Notes: generated from the sequence alone by a model not told the origin. A DNA stretch of 64,000 nucleotides from Athripsodes cinereus (GCA_947579605.1 OX388329.1:21594299-21658298), one strand, 5' to 3'. Numbered from the stretch's first letter, positions 34,210-46,104 are shown. A program made the numbers and translations.

Positions 34210-36540
34210 ATCATTGGGATTCTGAAGTTAAATAATTAAACATAAAAATTATATTATGATATCAATTATTATTTCACATAATTACATGTATGTCTTACAT
34301 TAAACCATAAAATTAGTTTAACTTAAATGTCAACTCATCTTGTACTATCGATTTTCAGATTGAGGCAAAAATGTTGTTAGGTTAATATTACAGAAGTGAT
34401 CAAATTATTAAACTCGAACAAAATATTTTATACGAAAAAAGGAAGCAATTTTCAAGACATTTCTAACCCTTCTAAAATTGACACAACAGAAAGAACATTT
34501 TACTTTCTTTTTATTAATTTTCTGTCTTGTTTCTTCCTGAATTTTTAATTCAGTTCATAAAAGAAAATATTGGGATACTTTCAATTATAATAGGTATGAA
34601 ACTATGATTAGTGCCGCAAATTTCAGATAATTGTCGAAAATATAATCCAGATTGATTTATAAAAATATTAAATTGGTTAATTCGTCCAAAAACAGCATTT
34701 GTTTTAATCCCAAGAGTTAAGATGGTTCAAGAATGGAGTGGGTACATCGTAATATAGGCAGTAGTAAGATTACGAATTTGAGTTATAAAAGGTAAAATTA
34801 AACGATTATCGACATTTAAGAGACGAAATTGGGGGTTATTATTTATCATATAAGAGCGAAAGAAATATCTTTAATAAGAGGGCTCAACACCCCTTTTTGT
34901 GATTTCATGCAAACGAATTAACAAAATTAGGTACTACCATTTTATTTTTAATATATTTTAAATTCTAGATAATATTTATGTTATTTTTTATATCTATACA
35001 ATATTTTGAACATTTTAAAATGCGATTTTATCATTTTGTTTTATTTTGCTGCGAGAAATATAGTGAAAATAATTTTTGATAATTACCGTCGCAATGATGA
35101 TAGGTTGAGTGGTGCTATTTTAAACAAATTATCCTTGATAATACAAGAGTGTTAATAAAATTTTAAAACCAAGATTAATCTTAAAATATCGTGAATTTTA
35201 TGAGGCACCTTGATTGATTTATTTACAACCCTTGGATTTTCTTAATTATTTATTATAACAAACTATGGCATACACATAAAAAAAATCATTATCAAAAAAA
35301 TTATAGAAAATGTTTATAATTCAACCATTTGTTTTATTTATATAATTATATGGTATGTTGTTTACCGTGCATACTACATATATAACGTCATTATGTGCAA
35401 TAATCAAGAATATAGCGAGTTTCAAAAATTTTTAAATTCAGAAGGCATTCTCTGTGCCTAGCGAGAGCATGTGGGGGTGTACTCGCTCTGTCTCTGAATT
35501 AGGAAATAAATAAATTCAATTTATAGAATAAATAGGTACAACTTTAATTTTATTTATATGTGACAAGATACTATTTTTTTATACTCATAAATATTTTTGC
35601 ATATAAAGTTTTGGCTTTTATTTATTAATTAAGCTATTTCATTTATTATTTAAATAATTTTCTCTGCGCCTACTAAAAATTGTTGCCTGAAACCACTAGA
35701 GCTAAATCTGATTTGTACCTTAGGTAAGAACGGCTCTTAAAATCAGAATATTCATAAGATATGTTTGAAATTTTTGTTGTAAATGCAGTACTACTTTTCA
35801 TAAGGGTGATATTATGTAATATATTAAAACACCCGATATACCAGCTGTAGGAATGGTGTATTGCGGAAGAAGAAGCAATTGATAAAAAAGGCACTTTTTA
35901 TCACTAAGCATTACTAAATTTGACTAATATAACTTAGAAACACAGACATTCATTTACAAAGTAACTCATTTGGTTTATAAATTAGGCCACATCTGTACTG
36001 GGGTGGTATAAATTAAAAGAAATAAGTTTGATTGCTTGAGTTTTATTCAAATATAAAAAATATATATATATATAATTTATACATCGCATACATTGTCATA
36101 AAATAAATGATTAAGTTTATAATAAAGAATATAAATCGTGACTAAATATTGGAGACAAGCTGATATTTGAGTACAAATTAAAAAAAAAAACACAATAATT
36201 GTATTGATTTCAAGAATGGATTAGGTACATCAGAGGGGGAAATTCTCAGAAAATAGTTTAGTAGGACAATAACAATAATTAGACAATTTCGTTAAATGAT
36301 TTGTCAACAAAATTTTGCCACTTACACAAATATAGTTAAATATATGCGAATATTGTAATTCTTTTTTTTGCTTTCTTATTATTTTTTTGTCTTACTTAGG
36401 TAAAAATACAATATATTAAAAAATGTATACATTATTTGATTTGTAAATGATAACAATATTGAGTATATGATTAATATTAAAAATACAATACATCAACAAT
36501 AATGAAATATGCACAAACCTACTACCTAGATTAGTTTTAC
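34210..36540. other. AT-rich intergenic spacer
   Basis: Long AT-rich stretch without recognised genes; a (ta)n run lies at 36057-36072. Confidence 0.45.
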
Positions 36541-36555
36541 ATCAGGAAAGTTTTG

Positions 36556-36690
36556 ATAAATGATGTAGATTATAAGATTATTATATAAATGATGTAGATT
36601 ATAAGATTATTATATAAATGATGTAGATTATAAGATTATTTTAGATTATAAGATTATTATATAAATGTTGTAGATTATAAGATTATTTGC
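36556..36690 (+). repeat. Minisatellite, period 29 bp, about 4 copies
   Basis: The word tgatgtagattataagatta plus an AT spacer recurs at 29-bp steps, the last copies being partly deleted. Confidence 0.85.
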
Positions 36691-36854
36691 AGATTATTTG
36701 CATCCGAGAAAACTTAATGTTATGTTCGGAAATATAAATGCCTGATTTAGTTATGAAGAAGTGCTAATTAAAAACGAGTCCTTCCGTAGCAGTCACATTC
36801 GTTTCTGCAACCACAGTCCATTGGGGACCTAAAGAAAAAGAAATAAATTTAAAA

Positions 36855-37132
36855 TATTTAATAAAAATCAAACACAAATCAAGATAAAATTGAAAAAAAA
36901 ACACAATATGTAGTTAACTTCCAAATGACTATTATTATCTTCGCGTACTAGTATTTGGAGACTCTCGACTTCATCATCAGGCGATTAGTAACTTTTTACT
37001 AATCGCCTGATGATGGAGTTGAGAGTATCTGAATACAAGTACCTACGCGAAGTTAATAAAAGTCATTTGGAAATTAACTACATATTGTGTTTTTTTTTTT
37101 AATTTATCTTGATTTGTGTTTCATTTTTATTA
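36855..37132. mobile_element. Long hairpin element with hammerhead-like words
   Basis: Arms of about 135 nt (36855-36991 and 36996-37132) with a 4-nt loop and several mismatches. The right arm has cgCCTGATGATGgagttgag; the left arm read on the - strand has CTGATGATGAAGTCGAGAGT followed by CAAA and a palindromic TACTAGTA. A third, direct copy of the outer arm part lies at 37141-37205. No clear target-site duplication was found. Confidence 0.65.
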
Positions 37133-37539
37133 CAATATTTGTAAGTTACTAAAAGTCATTTAGAAATTAACTACATATTGAGTTTTTTATTTTCAATTTT
37201 ATCTTGAAATGGACTTCCAACAAGTACCTTCAGTCAAAAACATTAATAATAAACACAAATCAATTTAGCATTAGTGTCTATGAGTGTTAGTTTCTTTCAG
37301 TGAATAAATAAAGTCCTTTAGTGGCAGCCAAGACCAAGCAGTAGAAATGTTGAAAAGAGAGATCAAATTAAGCTAGGAAAATAGTGGAAAAGAAGTGAAT
37401 GCGGCAATTGACAAGTCTGAAAGGAGCAGAAAGTCAAATGACTGGTATAGGTATATCTAAAAAGAGACACTAAGTAATCGAAGATAGAGAAAAATCAAAA
37501 GGTGGGTTTGTTCAAACCCAAATAGTTGAGATAATACCA

Positions 37540-37795
37540 AAGGGTGCGTCCAGATAGTAGGATGCGAACGTCAATCAATCATCAATCTTCAATCATTCGG
37601 TGACAATTCGGAGCATTCTGCGAAGAAATATTTGAATGTATGCATTCGTGACCCGTATAAGGACGGGAAACGAAGGCATTCATTCGAATATTTCTTCGGA
37701 GAATGCTCCAAATTGTCGCCGAAATATTTAAGATTTTTGCTTGATGATTGATGATTGACGTTCGCATCCAGCTGTGTGGACGCCGCCAAAGAAGG
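37540..37795. mobile_element. Near-palindromic foldback MITE
   Basis: The left end ggtgcgtccagatag...ggatgcgaacgtcaatca and the right end ...tgattgacgttcgcatcc...gtggacgccgcc are complementary. Inner parts (gcattctgcgaagaaatatt and aatatttcttcggagaatgc) pair as well, so the whole 250 bp folds on itself. The word ccaaag flanks both ends (possible short target-site duplication). Superfamily not assigned. Confidence 0.7.
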
Positions 37796-38047
37796 ATTAC
37801 ACTGTATGCTGCAGTTTAAAAACGTGTATGCATATGGAGGTTGTTTGATCGTAGCTGGTTAATGGTATGTGGAAGAGTTTGCAGCCGACAATTGTACAGT
37901 TGTATAGAATCAAGTCTTACCTTATGATGAACTGCAAGATTCCAGTGTTTTTTTCTTCAGTAGCCCCACATAAATGATGTGCTACACATCAAACATTTAA
38001 ACTTTTGCTTCTGTTGCGAAGTATGTAAAACTATTAACAAGTACCTA

Positions 38048-38235
38048 TATCCTCTTTGTCATTCTTTCCTCTTCCATTCGTTCCACATGACCAAACCATC
38101 TCAATTTATTTTCACGCATTCTATCCACAACACTCCTCTTGCATCCACTCATTCTTCTAATATCCTCATTCCTCACTCTATCACGCAACGTTTTACCAAC
38201 ATTTATTCCACTTTCATCCCTCTTCAACCAAGTTC
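38048..38235 (-). mobile_element. RTE-like LINE fragment (truncated on both sides)
   Basis: The - strand reads KTLRDRVRNEDIRRMSGCKR and NKLRWFGHVERMEEERMTKR, internal to the 27.1-27.8 kb copy. A gap of about 12 codons just upstream marks a deletion. Confidence 0.8.
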
Positions 38236-38869
38236 AAGTAAAAAATTAACATTGTAATAACAACATATTCATAAACGATTTTGTTGTTTTTTGAATAAAG
38301 ACCCCAGACTGCAATTAAAAGCTGGTATAAGGGGTCAAAACTACAAACTTAAATATCATTCACCAATCACCACAATATGTAGGTACCTATACCTAATATC
38401 ACAACTCGAGCACTTCACAAAATTCATCTATAGGTAGTTAATAAATGTTTAAATAGAGTACTTTCTTTTCTCTAGAACACTTCTCTAAAGTTGTTTTTTA
38501 AGGTAATTAGATTATTCACATTTTTAATATCTTTTGGCAAAGCATTATAACTCAATACCGCTTTACAGTAAAAGCTATTTCTCTATATATGTCATCTCTA
38601 CTCCTTGTGCATCTCTCGTGCACACATTACATCACAACATTACAAAACAAAAACAATTGAATTGGTTAGTATGAAATCCTACACATACCTACTGTGTAAC
38701 TAACTGCATTTAAGTATAATACATTATATAATAAGATTACGAACATAAATGAAGTTAAAAATAAATGCATTTCAACAAAGATTTGCATGAAAACTAAAAC
38801 ATATGAATCATCGCAAGATCCAAACTAGATTATATCAAGAAGTTACTAACGAGACAAAATATAAAGTTA

Positions 38870-39150
38870 ATTCATTATTAAAACTTCCGCTCTTGAAAGC
38901 CAGTTCGAAAATTAATAAAGTCAACAATGGAATAGCAATATATCTTATTTCATTAATAATTCAAGAGTTTTTGTGTTTACGCTGTGGAAATCCATTTTTA
39001 ATTTTAATAAATAAAATATAAAAATATATTATTGAGCACTGTTTAACATAGTGGAGATTAAACAGTGCTCAATAATATATTTTTATATATCTTATTTCAT
39101 TAATAACTTATTACTATGAACTTCCACCAAAAACCATCGGTCGACAATTT
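38870..39150. mobile_element. Copy of the 63.4-kb hairpin family, split by another hairpin
   Basis: Left part ttccgctcttgaaagccag and right part cttccaccaaaaaccatcgg match the arm and leader of the element at 63322-63592 in diverged form. The insertion at 38960-39084 separates them. Confidence 0.55.
38938..39106. mobile_element. Hairpin element with 22-bp target-site duplication, nested
   Basis: A 22-bp direct repeat beginning atatatcttatttcatt flanks the insert (38938-38959 and 39085-39106). Inside are a 56-nt leader, a 31-nt arm (39016-39046), an 11-nt loop catagtggaga and the perfect complementary arm (39058-39088). Same plan as the elements at 33.9, 44.2 and 63.4 kb. Confidence 0.75.
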
Positions 39151-39419
39151 AAACTTAGATCATATAATTTTCCGTATCCCAAAACCGGAATTCAAATACT
39201 CTCTTTGTCATGAAAATTTCATAATTTTATGAGTGCCAATATAAAAATATGTTGATTTATATCAGAGATTTTCAACCTAATTTCTTCGTTAAATAAACAA
39301 AGTTAACATTAATTTGCAGATGGGTCCAAGGATTTATTCCAAACCAACACTTAAAACTTCTTTTTGTAGTTAAATTCTTTATGAATAACGACAAAACAAT
39401 TGACAGTTAGAAAAATGTA

Positions 39420-39740
39420 CAGTTTTTAGTATTGTCGACTGATGGTATTTGACAGAAGTCATGTTAAATTTATAAAAATAAAACACTTATATTTTTTAGG
39501 CACATACATCCACAGTGACTATTGATGGTGAGTCGTCTTTATAGAACTTCCGCTTTCATCATCGGTAATTACAGCTTGATAATGAGAGAAAAATAATAAT
39601 ACTAGGGTTAATGAAAGTCTTTGTAAATATTAAATACTGCCATGGGCAGATTTGAAGCTCTTGAAAGCAGTCTCGCGATTAATAGTCACTGTTGAAGTAG
39701 TAAATATAGGTGTTTTATTTTTATTAATTTATATGAAGAT
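39420..39740. mobile_element. Diverged copy of the 63.4-kb hairpin family
   Basis: The left half has aataaaacacttata, ccacagtgactattgatgg and acttccgctttcatcatc. The right half has gctcttgaaagcagtctcgc and ggtgttttatttttatt in the complementary order. The arms are far more diverged than at 63.4 kb, with a larger centre. Confidence 0.55.
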
Positions 39741-40101
39741 ACTTGCAAAAAAATCTGCAGTAAGGCTGATTATAGCATTTAAATTGTTTCTTTGTTGTTG
39801 AATGTTGACAAATTAATGCACTACAGTAAAACACAAACACACAAATAAGTAGATACAAATACACAGCATGCAGTAAAAAATCAAATCTAAATATAAAGAT
39901 ATATAAAATTGCAAACAAAAAACATACTTTTATATATTTGAAAAACGATTCAAATTTAAGATATTGTTAATAAAATTAAAACGTATTGAGATGACATTAT
40001 TTCAGACATCAGTTTTAAAATCTGAAAATCGAATAGCGTCACTGAATCTAAACTTTCAAAGATGTTTCCAGGCTTACTGAAATTAAAAAGGTTTACTATA
40101 A

Positions 40102-40978
40102 CTACGAGTTATCAAAACCCTGAAGCAGTTGAGAATCAGTAGTATGAAAAAACTTTCCAAACCTAGCAAAAAAATATTCTTTATATATTTCCCTCACTGT
40201 TTCCCCTTCTTCGACGTCTTCTTTTCCATTGGCGACATTTATGTATACGAGATCCTTGAAGAAGCTGTAGCAATTGCGTCCTTTTAAATTAATCCTGTAG
40301 TTATACAAATTGATACAAGCATGGACAATGTTATCGGCTTCCCTGTAGTTGACCATTGATAGATATTTGAAGATTTTAAACATCTTCTCGAGATTGTAAA
40401 ACGCGATGTCAACATTAACACGTGCTGCGTCAACTTCTTTGTTGTAAACTTTCGTTTCGAAGTCAAATTCTGCTCGGGCTCTAGGGTAAGGTACGCAGAC
40501 ATTAAATAGTTGTGGAAAATTTTCTCCTGCGACAAATATTTTTGGAGCCACAATATCAGAGCAAGTTAGTCGACTTGTTGGTGGAATGTTCAGCTCATCA
40601 TCGACCATTCTCTCGTATAAGACACTGTCTACGAATGACTTTCGTGGACCCAACATAGTTTCTGCTAGAATAATCCTCTGCCTACAATCAGCCACTGCAA
40701 ATATGGTGATCGTTTCCTTGAGATGCATGAAAAGGATTTTTCTGCCTGTTTTGACTTTCCTCCGAATAGCTCCAAGAGCACCGACGCAGTTTGGAAATTT
40801 AAAGATATTTTTGTACTCGCTTTCAATCTCCATCCAAAGATGTTTGTTGATTATAATATCTCGAGTTCCTAGTATATTCAATACTTTCACCATGGTCATA
40901 ATGGCTCTACGCATCTGAGCCTTCGGAATTTTATAGGTATTTGCCAAAGTCTTGATCATGACAGCTTTCGTCAAAAAC
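40102..40978 (-). CDS. HARBI1-like (PIF/Harbinger transposase-derived) protein, terminal exon
   Basis: The exon starts after a good acceptor (aatttatttcag read on the - strand, AG at 40980-40979) and runs about 292 codons without a stop to TAG at 40104-40102. It matches the DDE domain of PIF/Harbinger nucleases: IFKFPNCVGALG, TIFAVADCRQRIILAE, LYERMVDDELNIPP, KIFVAGENFPQLF, VNVDIAFYNLEKMFKIFKYL and a C-terminal ETVREIYKEYF. Counting from the internal Met-Thr-Lys (written M though coded TTG), the first catalytic Asp (GALDG in the family) is Gly68 and the third (VGDEAFP) is Gly150; the second, Asp96, remains. An open, spliced frame with a dead active site suggests a domesticated, non-catalytic protein rather than a live transposon. 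No terminal inverted repeats were found around it. Upstream exon(s) are needed; 43382-43627 is a candidate. Confidence 0.75.
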
Positions 40979-41199
40979 CTGAAATAAATTAAAAACGCCG
41001 CATGTGAAGTATAAATACTAGAAATTGGCTAGTTCTACAATATGCATAGTATCAAAAACTCAGAAACTATACTAAGTTGATAGCACGGAAACAAGCACAG
41101 CTATAACACAGAGAGGAAATTTACTTTTCACCAGATATTCTTTACATTAAAAATAGCCACTTTATTGTAATATGGTTAACAATCTCTGTTATGAGTTCT

Positions 41200-41400
41200 A
41201 TCTCTCATGAGAGAGTTTTTGTTTTCATTGCGTCTCCATTTGTTGCTAATTTTTATAATAAAGCCTCATTTCTCTGACAATGGGATCGAAAGCTTTTGAA
41301 AGCTGATTCACAAATCAATAAAGTCTCAGAGGAATTACTAAACATCTTGTTTAATTTGAAATTCTGATTCTTCTTTCCACGAAAAACCGTCAGTTTTTAA
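41200..41400. mobile_element. Diverged fragment of the 63.4-kb hairpin family
   Basis: Within the intron or upstream region of the HARBI1-like gene: cttttgaaagctgattcac, caataaagtctcagagg and ccacgaaaaaccgtcag match arm and leader words of the family. Confidence 0.4.
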
Positions 41401-41979
41401 AAACATTTCAAAACTTTTTCATAAAAAAATATAGATTGTTTATTAGGTAATATTCCAAGTGCGCTTTGCCTGTACGATTTTTTAAGGAATAGAGAGAAAT
41501 AAAGACTTTGTAAACATGTTTATAACTGCTCGTCTATACTATATAAATATTCTAAGGCTTCTACTACTACCATCTCTTGAAAAGTTTATTGTAACTTTTA
41601 ATAATCCATTTTGTAAAATAATTACAAGCGAGGGGCAAAGAATAAATCTCCGTTCGAATTTTCTAAAGAATTCGTTAAACATCACGAATAAGGCAATTAA
41701 AATCTTAAATTATATATTTATTTATTTATTTATTTTATTCTTCTTGCACATCATCATTCATATAACAAATAAAATAGGGCAATATACACAGGAAAAAATG
41801 TGATGATGTGCAGTGGCGAGATTATCACTATATAGTGATTTCTTCCATCTAACCACGAATATATATATATCTGAAAAACTACTTTTTTATTGACACGTGG
41901 AGGACAACTTGTATGTTTGCTACATGTATTTAGTTTTTGTGATGGTATAGATATCTATATATATGTTAAACGAAGTTTT

Positions 41980-42245
41980 CGCATTTAGCTGGATTTTCAC
42001 ACCTGCGAGAGTGAAGATATTAAGAAAATTACCCAACAGACACCTCATCCGCACAACCAACAGACTGTGCAAACTCCCTTTTGTATGAAACAGGAAAGGT
42101 GTCCCGATGCTTACGAATCGGCTTAGGCTGGTTTAAGTACACTTTACCCATGGTACGTTCACCAATCCCACCAATTCCTGTTTCAAACTGTCATGTTCGA
42201 GATCTGTTGAGCATAGATGTCAACTAACAGCAACCATCTTTGTGA
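41980..42245. other. Unclassified moderately GC-rich block
   Basis: A stretch with aggaaaggtgtcccgatgc and cggcttaggctggtttaag stands out from the AT-rich surroundings and ends at a (ta)n run (42250-42273). Not recognised. Confidence 0.35.
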
Positions 42246-42514
42246 TTGTATATATATATATATATATATATAATATAGGTTTCTCACGCTTTACACATTC
42301 ATTCATCATTTTGTAATATGATATTGTTGGTTGTGTAATCATAATTATAAACACAAGTTTCTTTTGACAACAATAATCAAGAATGCTGTGTGACTAACAA
42401 AGTGAGAATGTACCTATATATTATTCTCCATAGTGTGATATAAAACATTTAATATATCTATCTATATACATATCATCAATTACAAGTGAGTTTGCCAGCA
42501 GACTATATAAATAA

Positions 42515-42630
42515 AGAAATAATAACTTTATTGGCAAAATATTATGTGGTATACAAGTATATCATGTTTACGATAAGGACCGAAAGGCGGGCTTATCGCA
42601 TAACTGATCTCTTCCAGCCAACCCGGAAAA
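42515..42630 (-). mobile_element. LINE 3' UTR fragment, family R3
   Basis: The R3 tail reversed: aataactttattggc, caagtatatcatgtttacg, ggcgggcttatcgcataac, ctcttccagccaacccgg. Diverged. Confidence 0.55.
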
Positions 42631-43159
42631 AAGATAAATAAATGAAAAAAAAAATAGAGATCGAAAGAGAGAGAGAGAAAGTGATATAAAAATAAATACC
42701 TACATACTAAATAAGTTATTAAAAGAAACTATAAATTCAATATGTAAATAATTAAGATAGATATATAGAAAAAATAAAAAAGTTTATATTTAAACAAGAA
42801 TAGGAAGGGGAAGGGAAAAGAGGAAAAGGAGAGGATCTGCTCAGCGTAACTATTTACGCGAAAGAAAAAAAGCACAAAGACGAAAGAAAGGAAAAATGTA
42901 CAGGAAGACTAAAAACCGTAATTTTTTTTACAAAATGAATAACAATGTGTAATGAGCATGCAAGTTGGTCGACTATATTAAAACTAAAACTATCTATCAA
43001 AAATAAAACTTTGAAAATGTTTAGACATATTATAATATCATGAAGAAAATTATCAAAAATTGGGAACATTATTTTTGGAAACTCTGGAAGAAGGGGGTGC
43101 GTGTGTAAGCAAGAGTTTTGGGAAATTAAGTTTTTTTTAATTTACTGTCTGAAACTTGG

Positions 43160-43300
43160 GTTAGTTGGAAGAGATCGCGCCTTTGCGATAAACTCGCCCT
43201 CTGTATATTGATTGTATTTAATTTGAATGTATACCTTTTATGTAATTGTTTTTTATCAATGTACAGTAAAGAATAAATAAATAAATAAATAAATAAATAA
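43160..43300 (+). mobile_element. LINE 3' UTR fragment, family R3
   Basis: gggttagttggaagagatcg, gataaactcgccctctg and caatgtacagtaaagaat followed by (aata)n. Confidence 0.8.
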
Positions 43301-43381
43301 AATTAATAAATAACAATCTTGAACAATAAATAAATAAAAAAAAACAATATAGATTTTCCCCCATCATCCTTGTCTAGATAA

Positions 43382-43627
43382 TCACGTGTTGTGAGGTATT
43401 GTTTTGTCATATCTAACCTTGCTGAAATAAAATAATAAAAAATGATATTTTTCATACTGTATAGTTGCATCGAAAACTTCATATGTATCAATGACTCCGA
43501 AGTCCACCCCGTGAAGAATCTTCCACACCTCGTTGTACAAATCATCGTATTCACATTTTTCCAAATTAAGAAAACGATGGGATGATGGATATTTGTAGTT
43601 TTGCAATAGTGGAGTATTTTCCATCAT
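43382..43627 (-). CDS. Candidate first exon of the HARBI1-like gene (hypothetical)
   Basis: On the - strand a double ATG at 43627 opens a frame MMENTPLLQNYKYPSSHRFL, then CEYDDLYNEVWKILHGVDF, up to a donor-like AAG|gttaga near 43415. The sequence just upstream (43640-43860) is GC-richer, with CpGs, and could be a promoter. The phase (0) does not fit the terminal exon (which needs two bases), so at least one more exon would lie between. Homology to HARBI1 N-termini is not evident. Confidence 0.25.
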   Translation of the reverse strand: MMENTPLLQNYKYPSSHRFLNLEKCEYDDLYNEVWKILHGVDFGVIDTYEVFDATIQYEKYHFLLFYFSKVRYDKTIPHNT

Positions 43628-44103
43628 TTTCTTTCAAAATCTCGAACGAGAACCGAAAAGGTTTGAAAAAGTTGAAATGACAAAGTAAAGATCTGCGAAT
43701 GCACTAGTGCTATTCCGGAAGCCCGAACACCGAATGAAAAGTAAAACACAGCAAAGCAACGTCTAATAATTGTCGGAGAAAAAGCACGCACAGCGTACGT
43801 CACAAAAAAGTGCTGACCCTAATATAATTCGACAAATGTCGCTTACGACAATACGCGCGGACAAATTAGGTATATATTATTACAAGCGAAATTTATATAA
43901 ATTTAAAACAATAAAAAATAAATATGATGCAAAGCACGACGACTCTTTCTGTCAAAAGTTCGATTGGCAATGTTGAGATGGGTAGCAGTAGATGTCGCCT
44001 AACAGAACTTATATACAGCGGTAGGTACATGAGCTTTGCATTTTATTGCACTAGCATAATCGCCATCATTTTTTACAGGATGCTGAAAATCATTCACATT
44101 AAC

Positions 44104-44333
44104 TAAATAGACACATTATTGATTGAGTCGACGTTGATTTTGTAAAACTCCATTATATTGATATAATGAAAACAAAATTGTTTTTGGTTTTACTACGATT
44201 TATTTGTTAAATAAGTAACCAGGTTTCGACCTAACAATGACCTCATAGGTCGAAACCTGGTTACTTATTTAACAAATAAATCGTAGTAAAACCAAAAACA
44301 ATTTTGTTTTCATTATATCAATAAATAGACACA
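44104..44333. mobile_element. Perfect 76-bp palindromic hairpin element with 12-bp target-site duplication
   Basis: Arms 44158-44233 and 44246-44321 are exact complements over 76 nt with a 12-nt loop (acaatgacctca). The word taaatagacaca flanks the insert at 44104-44115 and 44322-44333. A 42-nt leader precedes the left arm. In the right arm GACCT-CAT-AGGTC is followed by GAAA and CCTGG, a hammerhead-like arrangement with caatga in place of CTGATGA. Very recent, as no mismatch separates the arms. Confidence 0.85.
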
Positions 44334-44680
44334 ATTTTCTTACAATCTTATTGACTACTGATATATCACATTATGTAATATTAGTACCTACCTATCAAAT
44401 ATAGACCGATATTTTCATCATCGGAGAATGTCTAACGAAAGTTATCCAAAAAGAATCTTATTATTTTTATTGCCTTTAAGGTCATCGATGCCCATGATGA
44501 CCTTCTTTCACAACACACCGTTCCTATGACAACGATTTCAGAATGACGCAGTTTCGTTCGGAATGAAAAAGGATTATAGAAGCTCAGAAAATAAGGGACA
44601 ATGGTGGATAACAATGTTACCTTTTCATTAGATACAAAAAAAAGGAAATTTAAATGTGTTTGATAAAAAAAAATCAGTCA
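44334..44680. other. Spacer
   Basis: No gene or repeat recognised. Confidence 0.4.
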
Positions 44681-44684
44681 CTTT

Positions 44685-44885
44685 GGGTTCATCTTTGGAC
44701 ATATACTTCCTTATGTCATCTGGCCATCTAGTCTAGGATCTTCCAGCACTTGCCTGTTCTCGGTTGCCTCTCTAGTACCTACAATTTACTGTCCACCTAG
44801 AATCGGAGCATCTGATAATGTATCCTGTCCAGCTCCATTTGAGGATACCTGACCTTATAACTACGTCGATGATTTTTTTTTATAG
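44685..44885 (-). mobile_element. RTE-like LINE fragment
   Basis: The - strand reads VVIRSGILKWSWTGYIIRCS and RWPDDIRKYM in broken frames, matching the end region of insect endonuclease-reverse transcriptases. Confidence 0.55.
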
Positions 44886-44889
44886 ATTG

Positions 44890-45900
44890 AAGCTAATATG
44901 ATGTATAAACAAATAAACATTTATATTTATATGTTATGCAACAACATTATCAATGTTTGCTTAATAACAACAAGCACCTTTGTTTGACATCACAACTTAA
45001 TTATTTTATTCAGTGTCGTAACAAAAGCCTTACATATTTTTTTTTACTTTAATATTTTTTTTATAAATAACATAATGATCTACATTGACCGAATAATAAA
45101 ATTAAGGTCAAAAGAAAACAAACAATTGAGACCAAATGCAAACTTATTGTAAATTTCTAAAAATGTAGGTATGTATAGATCCAAGGGTATTAGTAATGTG
45201 CTGAATGCGAATCCAATAATGGAACATCAGATTATGGAATTGTTCTCGGGTTCTTTATGATTTGGTATAGAAAATTAAGTAATTAACAAACTTTTTAATT
45301 TGGTATAGCAATTTGTAATATTTCACAATTTCATCGTTATGTGGGTGTAGAAATTCCGGCGTACAGATATATGCGTCTGTAATGCGAAAACCGGAATCCC
45401 TTATTCAATAATATTCCGTGATACATCTACTCTTGCTTTCAAGTATTATAATGATGATTTTTTTGTATCTGAAAATTTTAATTAGGATTTGTAAAATATT
45501 TTTTTTGAAGATTAGTTTTTTATTCTCTTCAACTGTGAAAAAGAATGCTATCCACCACAATTCGTAATAATTAAGCAAACGGAATATCTAATTGTTGCAA
45601 CTTCAACATTAGGACAAGTTTTTCATTTCATCTCTGGAATAAAAATTAAAATTCGACGCTAATTTAAGTAGATATTTTCATGAAAAATAAAAAAAAATGA
45701 GCTCCTTCTATTATTTAGGCAAATATACCGGTATTTCAGTGGGGCAAGGTGGTCAAGGGCCTTGAGCACGAGCCCCGTGTTGATCTTGTTTATAAATTCT
45801 ACTACCCATAAGTATAAGTACATAATATATGTATTTATTTGTTTATTTAGTTCGTCATCATACGTTTTTTACGAATCGAAATTGTTTTTTGTTTTAAAAC
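44890..45900. other. AT-rich intergenic spacer
   Basis: No gene or repeat recognised. Confidence 0.4.
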
Positions 45901-45904
45901 CATT

Positions 45905-46035
45905 GGGTTAGTTGGAAGAGATCGCACCTTTGCGATAAACTCGCCCTCTGTATATTAATTGTATTTAATATGAATGTATACCTTCTATGTAGTTGTTTGT
46001 AATCAATGTACAGTAAAGAATAAATAAATAAATAC
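45905..46035 (+). mobile_element. LINE 3' UTR fragment, family R3
   Basis: gggttagttggaagagatcg, gataaactcgccctctg, caatgtacagtaaagaat, (aata)n. Confidence 0.8.
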
Positions 46036-46104
46036 GGCCTTTAACAAAATGATTATAAAAACAACACAGAACCATTGATATAACACAATAGATTACTACT
46101 ATAC

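Noticed and set aside
36556..37205. CRISPR-like repeats (29-bp spacing and inverted repeats)
   Set aside because: The 29-bp units are contiguous without spacers, and the genome is eukaryotic.
43770..43976. Divergent + strand coding start opposite the candidate HARBI1-like promoter
   Set aside because: The frame starts with TTG, is short and shows no motif.
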